Of a DNA stretch of 64,000 bases, positions 52,234 through 61,651 are shown piece after piece. The first letter of the stretch is position 1. The number at the start of each line of letters is the position of its first letter. Position numbers and translations under genes: made by a program. Below the pieces are notes generated by a model. That model saw nothing but the letters and a program-made list of their open reading frames with translations. It was not told where the DNA came from and ran no database searches. Source of the stretch: Paenibacillus_E sp042676385. Its GTDB lineage: Bacteria; Bacillota; Bacilli; Paenibacillales; NBRC-103111. The DNA is taken from NCBI RefSeq assembly GCF_042676385.1, contig NZ_JBHTHA010000002.1:930001-994000 (forward strand). Reading direction: 5' to 3'.

Positions 52234-53862
52234 TTATTTTTTGGTAAGATTGTTATAAAGTTCTTTTCCAGTTTTAGTAAACCAATCCTGGGAGGCATTG
52301 ATGACTTCCTGTCTGCCGTTTGCATCCGCTTTTTTGAAATATTCATCTATTGCACTGATGGGGAGCGCTCCATTAATGATCTTGGATACATACTCATTTC
52401 GTAGATCTATCAGCGCTCTGCCTTTGGATAGTTCCGCATCCGTCTGCGGTCTATAGTAATTAATATTGAACACAATATCATGGGGTCCAGCTGCCACATA
52501 GGAATTCATGTCTGGATTGAGGCCTGCGAGTATCGCATTGGGCAGCCAGATTTCTGGAGTCGTCCACATTCTATAATATAATTTATAAATAATTTGATCA
52601 TAAATGGGTTTGATAGGTACTAAATTACCGCTTGCATCCTTATTGTAATGAACGCCTTCTTTACCATAGTTGATGAATAATTGCAAATCTTTGTCCTTCA
52701 GATATGTATTCAGTAAATCTATCGCTTCATTTTTATTTTTTGCATTCTTCGGAACCATATAATAGTTGGATACTGGAGCAGGAATGATATAGCCCTTTTG
52801 TCCTTCTTTCCCCTCAATAGGCGGCATATACATGAGCTTGGCATTCGGGTCTGTTTTGACTAGCGCAGGACGGAATCCATTAGGCTCATAATAGCCAAAG
52901 TATCCGGAAGCTGCTTTACCTGATGATATTTTCTCCGCAACCTGCTGCGATTTGTTGAACAAATATTCGTTGTCTATTAGCCCTTCTTTGTACAGCTTAG
53001 CCAAGTACGTGAGCATATCTTTTAAATAGGCATCTTGTGCATCAATCAACTTCCCGTCCTTGACAATAAACGGCACAGCAAGGTTATTTAGGCCTGATAA
53101 ACCAAATGCGCCTGTAATTACATCTAAACCATCCAATGGATTCCCATTGTTTCCACCAGCAGCTACATATGGAATTGTACCTTTACCACTTGGATCCTTT
53201 TCCTTGATTGTTTTTAGGAACGTATACAAGTCATCAAGATTTTTCGGAGCTGACAAGTGCAGCTTATCGACCCAATCCTGTCTAACCAAGAAACCGCTTC
53301 CTAAATCCTGGTCTTTATATTTTTGATAGGGTGAAGCCGGTATGGCAAGCTTTACCCCGTCTACGGTTACAGCAGCCCATGCGTTGTCAGTTACGTGCTT
53401 TTCAATCTCATTGCCAAACTGTTTGACCAGAGGTTCAACGGGAGTGAGCGCACCTTGTGCACTGAATCTCTTGAAGATCGTCAAATCATTCGTATAAATA
53501 AGATCAAATACATCGCCTGATGCAAACATCAAATTGTATTTATCAAGCTGGCTTGCTGCTGGAATAATTGTCCACTCTACATTTTTATAGCCTGTTTTCT
53601 CTTTAATTGCGTTTAAAAACTGGTTATCACTTTCACTCGCTCCTTGTTCGAAGCCTTGAACTCCACTATTGCTTGGGACTGCAATGCGAATTTTGGCGTT
53701 TTTATCGAGCTTAGGCGTTGCAACAGCATTCGTCTCTTTATCTGTAGCTGTAGCACCTTTCTCTCCTGTTGTCTCTTTTGTTTGGCTGCAAGCGGTAAGT
53801 AACACCAGCGTAAGCGCCAACAGAACAGACACAAACTTTGCGTAAGTGAAACCCTTTTTCAT
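52234..53862 (-). CDS. Sugar ABC transporter solute-binding lipoprotein (LplA/YtcQ type)
   Basis: Predicted 542 aa. Type II signal peptide with LTAC lipobox (Cys25), then a Ser/Thr-rich linker and the large two-lobed fold of type 1 solute-binding proteins (SBP_bac_1). The length (~500-560 aa) and its partner permeases fit the LplABC/YtcQ family of Paenibacillus, which imports oligosaccharides such as uronates. It is anchored outside the membrane and captures the product of the secreted glycosidases. It is the last gene of the operon and precedes a strong terminator. Confidence 0.93.
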   Translation of the reverse strand: MKKGFTYAKFVSVLLALTLVLLTACSQTKETTGEKGATATDKETNAVATPKLDKNAKIRIAVPSNSGVQGFEQGASESDNQFLNAIKEKTGYKNVEWTIIPAASQLDKYNLMFASGDVFDLIYTNDLTIFKRFSAQGALTPVEPLVKQFGNEIEKHVTDNAWAAVTVDGVKLAIPASPYQKYKDQDLGSGFLVRQDWVDKLHLSAPKNLDDLYTFLKTIKEKDPSGKGTIPYVAAGGNNGNPLDGLDVITGAFGLSGLNNLAVPFIVKDGKLIDAQDAYLKDMLTYLAKLYKEGLIDNEYLFNKSQQVAEKISSGKAASGYFGYYEPNGFRPALVKTDPNAKLMYMPPIEGKEGQKGYIIPAPVSNYYMVPKNAKNKNEAIDLLNTYLKDKDLQLFINYGKEGVHYNKDASGNLVPIKPIYDQIIYKLYYRMWTTPEIWLPNAILAGLNPDMNSYVAAGPHDIVFNINYYRPQTDAELSKGRALIDLRNEYVSKIINGALPISAIDEYFKKADANGRQEVINASQDWFTKTGKELYNNLTKK

Positions 53863-53884
53863 TTTTCATTCCCCCGATTAACGA

Positions 53885-54760
53885 TTATTGTTTAACAGCG
53901 CCAAGCGTCAATCCAGTTACAAAATATTTTTGCATGAAAGGATATACAAGCAAGATTGGCAACGAGGAAATAAAGATCGCAGTAGCTCTGAACGTTTCTG
54001 AGGCAATATGGGCAAGTACCTCCGAATTATCTGTACCATTCTGGGTGGCGGCAGAGATGACATTTTGCAAAAATAAGGGTAAAACCAAGACATTCTTTTT
54101 TGTTAGATACATAAGCGGGTCCATGTAACTGTTCCAAATACTAACAGCCGAAAAAATCGCGATAGTTGCAAGTATGGGTTTAGATAAAGGGAACATGATA
54201 CGAAACAGCACGGTTAGATTTCCAGCTCCGTCTATTCTTGCCGATTCTTCTAGGCTAGACGGTAGCGATTCAAAATAGTTGCGAATCAGAATTAGGTTAA
54301 ACACACTTACCATACCTGGAATAACGAGTACGAGTAAATTATTCATTAGGCCAGTTTCCTTAATGATCAAATAGGTTGGAACCAAGCCGCCATTAAACAT
54401 CATTGTAAAAACATACATGATATTAATTATCTTGTGTCCAGGTAATTGTTTTCTGGAAATGGCATACCCAACACACGCGGTAAAAAACACTTGCACCAAC
54501 GTGCCTACAATTGTGACGAATAGGCTGTTTCGGAAAGCAGTGCGAAAGTCAATTGCTGAAATTAAAGCTTTATAAGCATCAAATTGAAAACCCTTCGGCC
54601 ATAAGCTAACCTGTCCGCTAATTACATAGGTCTCGTCACTAACCGATTTCGCAAATAAAGTGACATAGGGCAGTAAACATATTAAACTTATTGCGATTAA
54701 TAAGCAGTAATTAAAGACGGTAAATACCTTTTCTCCATTAGACATTCTTTTGTCGAACAT
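53885..54760 (-). CDS. Sugar ABC transporter permease (YtcP/LplC type)
   Basis: Predicted 291 aa, six membrane helices, with the EAA-type cytoplasmic loop LEESARIDGAGNLTVLFRIM. MalG-type permease that forms a heterodimer with the product of the upstream gene (22 bp away). No ATPase gene is in the operon; these systems commonly share one MsmX-type ATPase encoded elsewhere. It lies 22 bp upstream of the solute-binding protein gene. Confidence 0.93.
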   Translation of the reverse strand: MFDKRMSNGEKVFTVFNYCLLIAISLICLLPYVTLFAKSVSDETYVISGQVSLWPKGFQFDAYKALISAIDFRTAFRNSLFVTIVGTLVQVFFTACVGYAISRKQLPGHKIINIMYVFTMMFNGGLVPTYLIIKETGLMNNLLVLVIPGMVSVFNLILIRNYFESLPSSLEESARIDGAGNLTVLFRIMFPLSKPILATIAIFSAVSIWNSYMDPLMYLTKKNVLVLPLFLQNVISAATQNGTDNSEVLAHIASETFRATAIFISSLPILLVYPFMQKYFVTGLTLGAVKQ

Positions 54761-54781
54761 GGGTTGAATCCCTCTTTTCAG

Positions 54782-55708
54782 CTACCAGATTCCACGGTTG
54801 GAGTATTTGCTGCTGACTTTGTTCGCAATGATCAACAATATGAAGCCAATAACGGAAGTAAATAGCCCGACAGCAGTTGTATAGCTGTAGCTGGCATTAA
54901 GTATGCCTTCTCTGTACACAAAGGTACCAATAACATCGCCCACTTTATAGACAAGTGGATTATAGAATAACAGTACTTGTTCTGTATCGCTACCCAACAT
55001 TTGAGATATGCGAAGTATGATAATGAATACGATTGTACTTGCGATTCCGGGAAGTGTAATATGCCAGATTTGCTTTAGTTTTCCGGCTCCATCAACTTCA
55101 GCTGCTGCATAAAGTTCCGGATCAATCGATGTAAGAGCCGCTAGATAAATGATAGCACTCCACCCTGTTTCCTTCCATGCGGTTGAGGTTACCAGCACAC
55201 TGCGGAAAAACCGCTCATCTCCGAGAAACTGAATCGGCGATATGCCAAGAGAGCGAAGCAGCGAGTTGACAATCCCTGTGCTTGGAGACAATATATCGAC
55301 GAAAACCCCAGCGATCACAACCCATGAAAGAAAGTGAGGAAGATAGGTCAGTGTCTGTGTGATACGCTTCACAAACCCTTTCCTCACCTCATTGAGCAGC
55401 AATGCCAATATAATGGGCAGCGGAAATTGAAAAATCAATTTGTACAAATTGATTAAAAGTGTATTACCCAGAACACTCAAAAATTTCGGGTCTGAGAAAA
55501 GCACCCTAAAATTATCCAATCCCACCCACTTGCTAGCCATAAAGCCATCGAATACTTTATAATTTTTAAAAGCGAGTGCTACTCCAACCATAGGCACGTA
55601 GCTGTAAACTAGCAAAACCAGCAAAGGGATTGCTATGAGCATATAAAGATCCCAATGTTGAATGATTCTTTTCGAAAGGATATTCTTTTTACTCGGTGCC
55701 AAGCCCAT
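54782..55708 (-). CDS. Sugar ABC transporter permease (LplB/YtcO type)
   Basis: Predicted 308 aa from the ATG at 55708, placed 8 nt after AGGAG; upstream in-frame starts lack such a site. MalF-type permease with six helices and the EAA loop LYAAAEVDGAGKLKQIWHIT. First gene of the three-gene operon. Its promoter region contains the 42-bp activator block shared with the giant glycosidase gene. Confidence 0.93.
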   Translation of the reverse strand: MGLAPSKKNILSKRIIQHWDLYMLIAIPLLVLLVYSYVPMVGVALAFKNYKVFDGFMASKWVGLDNFRVLFSDPKFLSVLGNTLLINLYKLIFQFPLPIILALLLNEVRKGFVKRITQTLTYLPHFLSWVVIAGVFVDILSPSTGIVNSLLRSLGISPIQFLGDERFFRSVLVTSTAWKETGWSAIIYLAALTSIDPELYAAAEVDGAGKLKQIWHITLPGIASTIVFIIILRISQMLGSDTEQVLLFYNPLVYKVGDVIGTFVYREGILNASYSYTTAVGLFTSVIGFILLIIANKVSSKYSNRGIW

Positions 55709-55782
55709 ATCAGTAGCTCCTAGCATGTGCTGTTCTGTTATCCTTGCCAAGGTACACCTCAATTCTCCTCTGGTATATCTTA

Positions 55783-55854
55783 ATTATATGGATATACCGT
55801 AAGCCCTAGCAACCAGACAAGAACGAGAAATCTATGACAATAATGCGGAGTTAT
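55783..55854 (-). promoter_or_regulatory. Activator-dependent promoter of ABC operon (YesN-type box)
   Basis: Minus strand: -10 TATAAT (55788-55783), 18-bp spacer, weak -35 TTGCTA (55812-55807) and a 42-bp block (55854-55813) beginning ATAACTCCGC with TTGTC half-sites 20 bp apart. Spacing of all elements is identical to that at 49126-49197. Confidence 0.75.
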
Positions 55855-55889
55855 GATGTGGAGGCATGATATATACGATTGCGATGGCA

Positions 55890-56657
55890 CTATAGGAAAT
55901 AGTAGTCACTCTTATCCTTGTCCAGCAAGGAATACCGTTGAAAATGCTGGTAATGGGCGTTGTACAACTGCCCATTCTTAGCAGGCGAGTAGGTCAAATA
56001 CAGCTGTTTACGGCTGTGCTCTGATGTATTTACACCACTCTGATGCGGTGTAAAAGAGTGAAACAGAATCATATCACCAGGATTAGTTTCCACAATCTCC
56101 CCCGTTTTGAGATCAATTTCAGCCATCTCCTTGGCATTCATACCTCGTAATTCTCCTATATCGGAACGAAGGTGATGATGGTAACCCGGGAATAGTTCAA
56201 GCCCGCCATTAACCACTGTCGCTCCGTCTATTGCCACCATCACACTGATAAGTCCTTCTATTGGAAAGCCCTGCCACCAAGCAGCATCCTGATGCATCGC
56301 ATAGCCAGTTGCTCCAGGCAGCTTAAAAATCAATTTATCTTTAAACAATAGCGGTTCATCCAAATAAATATCACGCAAGGGTGCCAAAATACGTTCATCT
56401 CGAACCAAATTATCCATTACCGCGGAAATGTCATGGACGGGATCTAAACGCTCGATCTTAACTTCTCCGTTCGCATAACGCTTATGCCCTGCTCGGATAT
56501 TATGGATATCCGTATATTGACTCAATGTGAGCAGCTTATCACATTCTGCTTGCAGCACCTTAGCCTCCTGTTCGCTAAATACATTACGCAGTACGAGATA
56601 CCCCTTGTCCTTGTAGCTTTGAATTTGCTCATTAGAAAGAATGTTTATCCTTTTCAT
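55890..56657 (-). CDS. Phytanoyl-CoA dioxygenase (PhyH) family protein
   Basis: Predicted 255 aa from the ATG at 56657 (AAAGGAG 8-9 nt upstream). Fe(II)/2-oxoglutarate oxygenase fold with His122 and Asp124 (MHQDAAW), distal His205 (TPHQSG) and an Arg for 2-oxoglutarate (Arg216). Such proteins hydroxylate small molecules. It is divergent from an AraC regulator and sits just upstream of the sugar ABC operon but has its own promoter block, shared with the GHL6 gene. A role in oxidising a substituent of the imported glycoside is inferred. Confidence 0.88.
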   Translation of the reverse strand: MKRINILSNEQIQSYKDKGYLVLRNVFSEQEAKVLQAECDKLLTLSQYTDIHNIRAGHKRYANGEVKIERLDPVHDISAVMDNLVRDERILAPLRDIYLDEPLLFKDKLIFKLPGATGYAMHQDAAWWQGFPIEGLISVMVAIDGATVVNGGLELFPGYHHHLRSDIGELRGMNAKEMAEIDLKTGEIVETNPGDMILFHSFTPHQSGVNTSEHSRKQLYLTYSPAKNGQLYNAHYQHFQRYSLLDKDKSDYYFL

Positions 56658-56747
56658 TCGCCAATCTCCTTTACATTTTTTTTTGGAAATCATATAATTA
56701 TTTCACTTAAATGATCTCTCGTTTCTTATGATACTCCTGATGATTTA

Positions 56748-56796
56748 TGTTTAACATACATTACTTTTTTATATTTCATATACTTTTTTGCATTTT
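56748..56796 (-). promoter_or_regulatory. Shared AraC-type operator block upstream of the PhyH gene
   Basis: Reads on the minus strand as AAAATGCAAAAAAGTATAT, then AAAGTAATG, then ATGTTAAACA, the same order as at 40751-40797. The AAGTA half-sites are 19 bp apart. It lies in the region shared by the divergent PhyH and AraC genes. Confidence 0.7.
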
Positions 56797-56819
56797 CCAA
56801 TGGAAGGTAGATACCAGCA

Positions 56820-57602
56820 ATGAACAATATTTGCCTAACACGTTTTTACTATAGTGCACATAAAAAAGAATTTTTACTGGAGGAAGATGTTTACGAGGGA
56901 TGGGTTATTCTTGCCGTGGAATCTGGTCGGTTTCAATTCTCTCTCGAAGAAGAAAAAGCAGTACTTAAAGAGCCCATGTTTAAAGAAGCTGGATTTGGTG
57001 ACTTAGTGATTTGCCCGCCTCATATCGTCTTAAGAAGAAAGGTTTTGGAGCCTGTAACTTTCCATTTCATTGAATTTACTTTGGATGGAGAATGTGCAAA
57101 AGGCAAAGTTTTAATCAGAGACCTTCAACGCCTTTCTTCAACCTTCAGCTACCTCAGGCAAATTGCTGATGAGCATTTAGAGGATCGCTTTGAATTTGCG
57201 AACCATTTAATTAAAGATTTACTGCTTGTGAGTGCCAGAGAACAGAAATTAGCTGAACAACAGTCCCAAAGTAAACAAGATCCTCTTACTGCTCATGCGA
57301 TGGCCTATCTGGATCAGCATGCTCTTGAAGCGAAATTAAGCATGCAGCTACTGGCTGAAAAACTTGGTATCAGTAATTCTCAACTATCCCGCCGATTTCA
57401 AGCTGCATATAGATACTCGCCAATTGAATACGTAACTTTACTTCGACTCCAGAGAGCAAAGTCCTTACTTATCGACACTGACCATACAATCGATCATATT
57501 GCTGAGCAATGCGGATACCAAAACGGCTTTTATCTAAGCCGGATTTTTACCGCTAAACTAAAAATAAGCCCTTCGGCTTACCGAAGAACTTATCGATTTT
57601 AA
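56820..57602 (+). CDS. AraC family transcriptional regulator
   Basis: Predicted 260 aa. An N-terminal AraC-binding cupin-like domain (FLLEEDVYEGWVILAVESG) and a C-terminal double helix-turn-helix (~160-260, DHIAEQCGYQNGFYLSRIF). Divergent from the PhyH gene. The common operator-like block lies 24-72 bp upstream of its start, so it may regulate itself, PhyH and the distant GHL6 gene. Confidence 0.92.
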   Translation: MNNICLTRFYYSAHKKEFLLEEDVYEGWVILAVESGRFQFSLEEEKAVLKEPMFKEAGFGDLVICPPHIVLRRKVLEPVTFHFIEFTLDGECAKGKVLIRDLQRLSSTFSYLRQIADEHLEDRFEFANHLIKDLLLVSAREQKLAEQQSQSKQDPLTAHAMAYLDQHALEAKLSMQLLAEKLGISNSQLSRRFQAAYRYSPIEYVTLLRLQRAKSLLIDTDHTIDHIAEQCGYQNGFYLSRIFTAKLKISPSAYRRTYRF

Positions 57603-57739
57603 TAATTACTGTTACCCTTTCAATGAGTATAATGAACTTCCTGCAAACGCCCATCCCGAAACCCGCACTACCCGCTTCGCCTGCTCTGCAACCTGTGTGG
57701 GGGCTGTATGTTTATCAGCTTCATATCCCCCAATGGAAG

Positions 57740-58162
57740 TTATTTTATTCTCTTGGAAATAGGATGATCTTCACTTAACTCTAGCAAATCCCATAGGTTC
57801 CCATATAAATCTTTAAATACGGCGACAATTCCATATGATTCTTCTTTAGGCTCTCTAACGAATTCAACTCCCTTTGACAGCATGTCATTATAATCTCTCC
57901 AGAAATCATCAGTATTTAAAAATAGAAAAACTCTACCACCTGTCTGGTTTCCAATAAACATTTCTTGTTCCGGTTTCGATGCTTTTGCGAGTAATAAAGT
58001 TGTGCCTACAGAACCAGGCGGTGATACTACAACCCACCGTTTATCTTGTTCAGGTTGATAGGTATCCTCAACTAAAGTGAAGTTCAGCTTCATCGTATAA
58101 AATTCTATTGCTTCATCATAATCTTTTACCACAAGAGCGATATGAACGATGGATTGAAACAT
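57740..58162 (-). CDS. VOC family (glyoxalase-like) protein
   Basis: Predicted 140 aa from the ATG at 58162, which has GGGAGGAG upstream. One vicinal-oxygen-chelate module pair: HIALVVKDYDEAIEFY at the start and FKDLYGNLWDLLE at the end with the second metal-ligand Glu. Related to glyoxalase/bleomycin-resistance/extradiol dioxygenase proteins. Substrate unknown; probably detoxification. Confidence 0.88.
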   Translation of the reverse strand: MFQSIVHIALVVKDYDEAIEFYTMKLNFTLVEDTYQPEQDKRWVVVSPPGSVGTTLLLAKASKPEQEMFIGNQTGGRVFLFLNTDDFWRDYNDMLSKGVEFVREPKEESYGIVAVFKDLYGNLWDLLELSEDHPISKRIK

Positions 58163-58278
58163 TTTTTGACTCCTCCCGTAAGAGTGAATTATTTTAACCA
58201 AACATCCTTATTATACCATCACCCAGTAATTAAGTAATCATTTGTCATTTCTTTTACCGCGCAATCCTGACCGTCACT

Positions 58279-58780
58279 TCAATGTAAAAAGAGGAACTGC
58301 ATCGCTGCGAGCCCCTCCAGAAATTCACTGCTGCTTTTCCAGCGCTGAAACGACGGGAACCTTGCCCCGACTGCGGAAGTTGCCATAATAGACAAAGTGA
58401 AAAAATCGATGATCTGCAATAAAATACAGACTAGCAATACTCGGTTTGCTCCCCACCGATCAGCCAATGTACCCCCAATGCTATTCCCAACGATACTAGC
58501 AGCTCCAAAAAGCAATAAGGTCAAACTGATTCCGGTGCTACTCAGATGGGTGATTTTTGCCAATATCGAAGCGCTATATGTGAAGACGGTGAACGTTGCG
58601 GCAAATTGCAAAAGGCCGACAATAAGTGCTAAAAAAGGCGTATACGGTTACCAATTGTCCTGCTGCCGCCATTGAAACGTGTAACCCGTCTGCTACTAAT
58701 GGTAAAATACCTGCTAAAACAAGAGACCCGGTACCTATAGCAAAGTTTCCTAAAGAAAGAGTTAAGAGTCTTAATCTCAT
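58279..58780 (-). pseudogene. Broken MFS transporter gene (DHA1 type)
   Basis: Two pieces in different frames. The first (58780 to ~58630) encodes LRLLTLSLGNFAIGTGSLVL, the first helix of a DHA1 sugar/drug exporter; the second (58611-58279) encodes the eighth-to-tenth helix region (ISLTLLLFGAASIVGNSIGG, LADRWGAN). About 150 residues between them and the C-terminal helices are missing. Confidence 0.85.
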
Positions 58781-58811
58781 GGTTACTTAACAACCACCCT
58801 ATAATAATTAT

Positions 58812-59639
58812 TTATTTCGATAGCAAGAATTCGAGCACTGCGTTCAGGAATTCGGCCTGCCGCTCTATATTCGGCATATGGACTACAGGCAGCATGACCA
58901 GTTTCGCGTTAGGCACCGTCGCGGCGATCAATTCGTTATGACTGGGAAGAGTTACCGTATCGTACTCTCCGGCGATCACCAATGTCGGGCTGCTGATAAG
59001 CGCAATAGTCCGTCGCATATCCGAATCGCGGATCGCGGCATAAGTCCCTGCAAGCCCTTGCGGATTAGTGGAGAGTACCATTGTGCGAAACGATGATATG
59101 ATATCCCCCTCCGTCTCCAACATATGTGGAGGGAACCAATTCCCAATGAACATGTCGGCGATTTCAGACAAGTTCTCGGCTTGCCGCACGGCGGCTATAT
59201 TGCTATCAAATGCTTCGGCTGGTCCCAAATTGGATGAGGTATTGCTCAGAATCAGCCGGTCGATCCTCTCAGGAACATGAATGCCGAGCCATTGCCCGAC
59301 TATACCGCCTAACGAAAGTCCAAGGAAATGCACTTTGCCGATATTGAGCGCGTCGAGCAGTTCGATCACATCCCGTCCCATCCGGTCAATCGAATACGCT
59401 CCTGCTGGGGCATCCGAGGCACCATGCCCCCGATAATCGTAACGGAGTACGCGAAAATGCTTCGATAACTCTGCAATTTGTCCATCCCACATGTTCAGCG
59501 TGGTGGCAATTGAGTTCGCGAGAACCAATACGGATCCGCTCGCTGGTCCATCAAATCGATAAGCCATACGGTGCCCATCTCCAGTCGTAAAAAATTGTAA
59601 CCTGCCATTCGTTACAGATTCGTCTAATGTCATTGTCAT
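58812..59639 (-). CDS. Alpha/beta hydrolase (3-oxoadipate enol-lactonase-like)
   Basis: Predicted 275 aa, cytoplasmic. Nucleophile elbow GLSLGG with Ser109, oxyanion loop LANSIATTLNMW, Asp in VIAGEYDTVT and His in VVHMPNIERQ. The pattern is closest to PcaD-type enol-lactonases and related esterases, but no other beta-ketoadipate gene is near. AAGGAG precedes the ATG. It is divergent from an Lrp/AsnC regulator that may control it. Confidence 0.88.
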   Translation of the reverse strand: MTMTLDESVTNGRLQFFTTGDGHRMAYRFDGPASGSVLVLANSIATTLNMWDGQIAELSKHFRVLRYDYRGHGASDAPAGAYSIDRMGRDVIELLDALNIGKVHFLGLSLGGIVGQWLGIHVPERIDRLILSNTSSNLGPAEAFDSNIAAVRQAENLSEIADMFIGNWFPPHMLETEGDIISSFRTMVLSTNPQGLAGTYAAIRDSDMRRTIALISSPTLVIAGEYDTVTLPSHNELIAATVPNAKLVMLPVVHMPNIERQAEFLNAVLEFLLSK

Positions 59640-59796
59640 AGTCTTATTCTCCTTTTCAGTTTGGTTTGGTTTGTTAATGACATTTTATTAAAGATAACGT
59701 ACAATTTAAATAAGATTAGTAAGGAATTCAGGGTCTAAAAACTTAATTATTTATTTGTCTTAGACTATAAACATTTAAAAATGAGGTGTTGTGTTT

Positions 59797-60279
59797 ATGG
59801 ATCAAATCGATGATAAAATCTTGTCGGCGCTGCACAATAACGCCCGGATTCCCATTTCCGAGTTGAGCCGAATGATAGCGATGTCGCAGCCTGCTGTAAC
59901 GGAAAGAGTTCGAAAGCTGGAGGAGCAAGGGGTAATAACGGGCTATCGGGCGGAGCTTTCTCCATCTAAGCTTGGCAAGCATACAACCGCATTCATTTTG
60001 TTCAAATCGAATAACTGCAAGGACTTCGAAGCTTTCAGCGAGTCGACTCCTGAGATTGTCGATCTTTACAGGATTAGCGGAGAGTATAATTATTTAATGA
60101 AAGTGTTAACGGAAACAAGTGAATCATTGACAAGATTTCTTGATATTTGCAGCGCATTCGGATTTTCCACGACTCTAATTGTTCTCTCAACAAGATTCGA
60201 GGATAAAAGTCTTATAGCAAGCAATGCATCGAATGATATTTCACAAGTGCAGCCAGAACGAATTGCGAAGGGAATATAA
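59797..60279 (+). CDS. Lrp/AsnC family transcriptional regulator
   Basis: Predicted 160 aa from the ATG at 59797 (GAGGTG 8 nt upstream); a GTG two codons earlier is the alternative. N-terminal helix-turn-helix (IDDKILSALHNNARIPISEL) and a C-terminal RAM ligand-binding domain. Divergent from the alpha/beta hydrolase gene, a likely target. Ends at a strong terminator. Confidence 0.92.
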   Translation: MDQIDDKILSALHNNARIPISELSRMIAMSQPAVTERVRKLEEQGVITGYRAELSPSKLGKHTTAFILFKSNNCKDFEAFSESTPEIVDLYRISGEYNYLMKVLTETSESLTRFLDICSAFGFSTTLIVLSTRFEDKSLIASNASNDISQVQPERIAKGI

Positions 60280-60306
60280 AGCTGGTCAGGTGAGAAAGTG
60301 TGCATT

Positions 60307-60338
60307 AAAAATGCTGCCGACGAATCGGCAGCATTTTT
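60307..60338 (+). terminator. Terminator after the Lrp gene
   Basis: A perfect 14-bp stem (60307-60320 with 60325-60338), 4-nt loop CGAA, ending in five T. The A-rich left arm makes it work in both directions, also for the convergent gene ending at 60397. Confidence 0.9.
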
Positions 60339-60396
60339 AACGTCAGGGCGGTATTTTCTGATAAAACTCGGAGTTTAACGATATTTTAGTAATGAA

Positions 60397-61449
60397 TCAA
60401 ACCAAATACTTTAGATGAAGTGCAGCATCATAGGGTGTCATGCTAGTTCCGGCTTTCAAACGTTGAATAAAGTCTGGGTTTGCGAGGAGCGGACGCCCGA
60501 ATGCAGCTAAGTCAATCGTTCCCTCGGTTATTGCCGCAGAAGCAGAACCAGTATCTAAATTCCCTACTCCAATTAAGATTCCACTCCAATATTTGCGCAC
60601 GGCTTGATGGAATGTCATTCCGTTGGCGAAGATTTTTGTAAACTGGTTGGTTGATGGGTGAAGGATAGTAAGACCCAATTCCTTAAAAATATGAATATAG
60701 GCCGCTAATGTTTGTTCAGGATTATCCCATGTATAGCCCGGAATATCGTCCTTCATTTCTGAAAAACGAACGACCGTCCTCTCCGCACCTATTTCTGTCA
60801 CGACTGCAGTTAGAAGCTCTTTCATGAATGTTAAACGCTGGGATAAGTCCCCGCCATATTTGTCCGTCCGAGCATTTGTCGCTTCTGAATTAAACTGGTC
60901 AATCAGATATCCATGCGCTGCGTGGATTTCAACCCCGTCAAAACCGGCAATCATGGCATTTCTCGCAGCAGATGCATATTGTTCAATCACTTCCAGAATA
61001 TCTTCCTGAGACATCTCCTCGGGCATTTCGAAAGGTTTGCGTAACCGATGAACGAGTCCGTTGGCAGCAATGCGAGATGGCGCCTGAGGCGGATAGCCTC
61101 CAGTTAATTCATGATGGGTGAGCCTGCCAACGTGCCATAGCTGCGACACGATTGTCCCGCCTTCCAGGTGAACGGCATCAGTTACCTTTTTCCACGCCTT
61201 GGTTTGCTCCATAGTATACAGCCCTGGGATACCGAAGGTGCCTTTGGCTCTTGGGCTTGGATTAATGCCCTCCGTAATGATCAGGCCGACACCGTCGGCT
61301 GCTCGCTTGCGGTAATATTCTACGACATCGGGACCTACCACTCCGGATTGATTGTCGGCAAAGGAACGAGTCATCGGCGCCATGGCTACACGTGATTGAA
61401 GCAGCCAATTTCCAATCGTAATTTGTTCAAGCAATTTATTCGATTCCAT
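60397..61449 (-). CDS. Alkene reductase, Old Yellow Enzyme family
   Basis: Predicted 350 aa. FMN-dependent TIM barrel with VAMAPMTRSFAD near the start, EIHAAHGYLIDQFNS with the substrate-binding His pair region, and the C-terminal FMN-phosphate segment (GVGNLD, LAAFGRPLLANPDF). OYEs reduce alpha,beta-unsaturated carbonyls, nitrate esters or quinones with NADPH. GAGGAG precedes the ATG. It is upstream neighbour-wise to an aldo/keto reductase, giving a carbonyl/electrophile detoxification group. Confidence 0.93.
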   Translation of the reverse strand: MESNKLLEQITIGNWLLQSRVAMAPMTRSFADNQSGVVGPDVVEYYRKRAADGVGLIITEGINPSPRAKGTFGIPGLYTMEQTKAWKKVTDAVHLEGGTIVSQLWHVGRLTHHELTGGYPPQAPSRIAANGLVHRLRKPFEMPEEMSQEDILEVIEQYASAARNAMIAGFDGVEIHAAHGYLIDQFNSEATNARTDKYGGDLSQRLTFMKELLTAVVTEIGAERTVVRFSEMKDDIPGYTWDNPEQTLAAYIHIFKELGLTILHPSTNQFTKIFANGMTFHQAVRKYWSGILIGVGNLDTGSASAAITEGTIDLAAFGRPLLANPDFIQRLKAGTSMTPYDAALHLKYLV

Positions 61450-61651
61450 CTATATCACTCCTCAGCGTTTACAATTTATTGTTGCCATAATCATACAATG
61501 GAATATCTCATCTTTTACATATTAAATTAAAGTTAATACGATAAAATTTTCTGCAATATTATTAAAATATAATAATTTTACATTAGAAATAACGGATTGA
61601 ATAATTTGGCGGATGAACTGGATAAAAATGCTGGCTCCCACATTTCTTTAT

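Noticed and set aside
58812..59639. Naming the alpha/beta hydrolase pcaD
   Set aside because: No other beta-ketoadipate pathway gene is adjacent; the fold alone does not fix the substrate.
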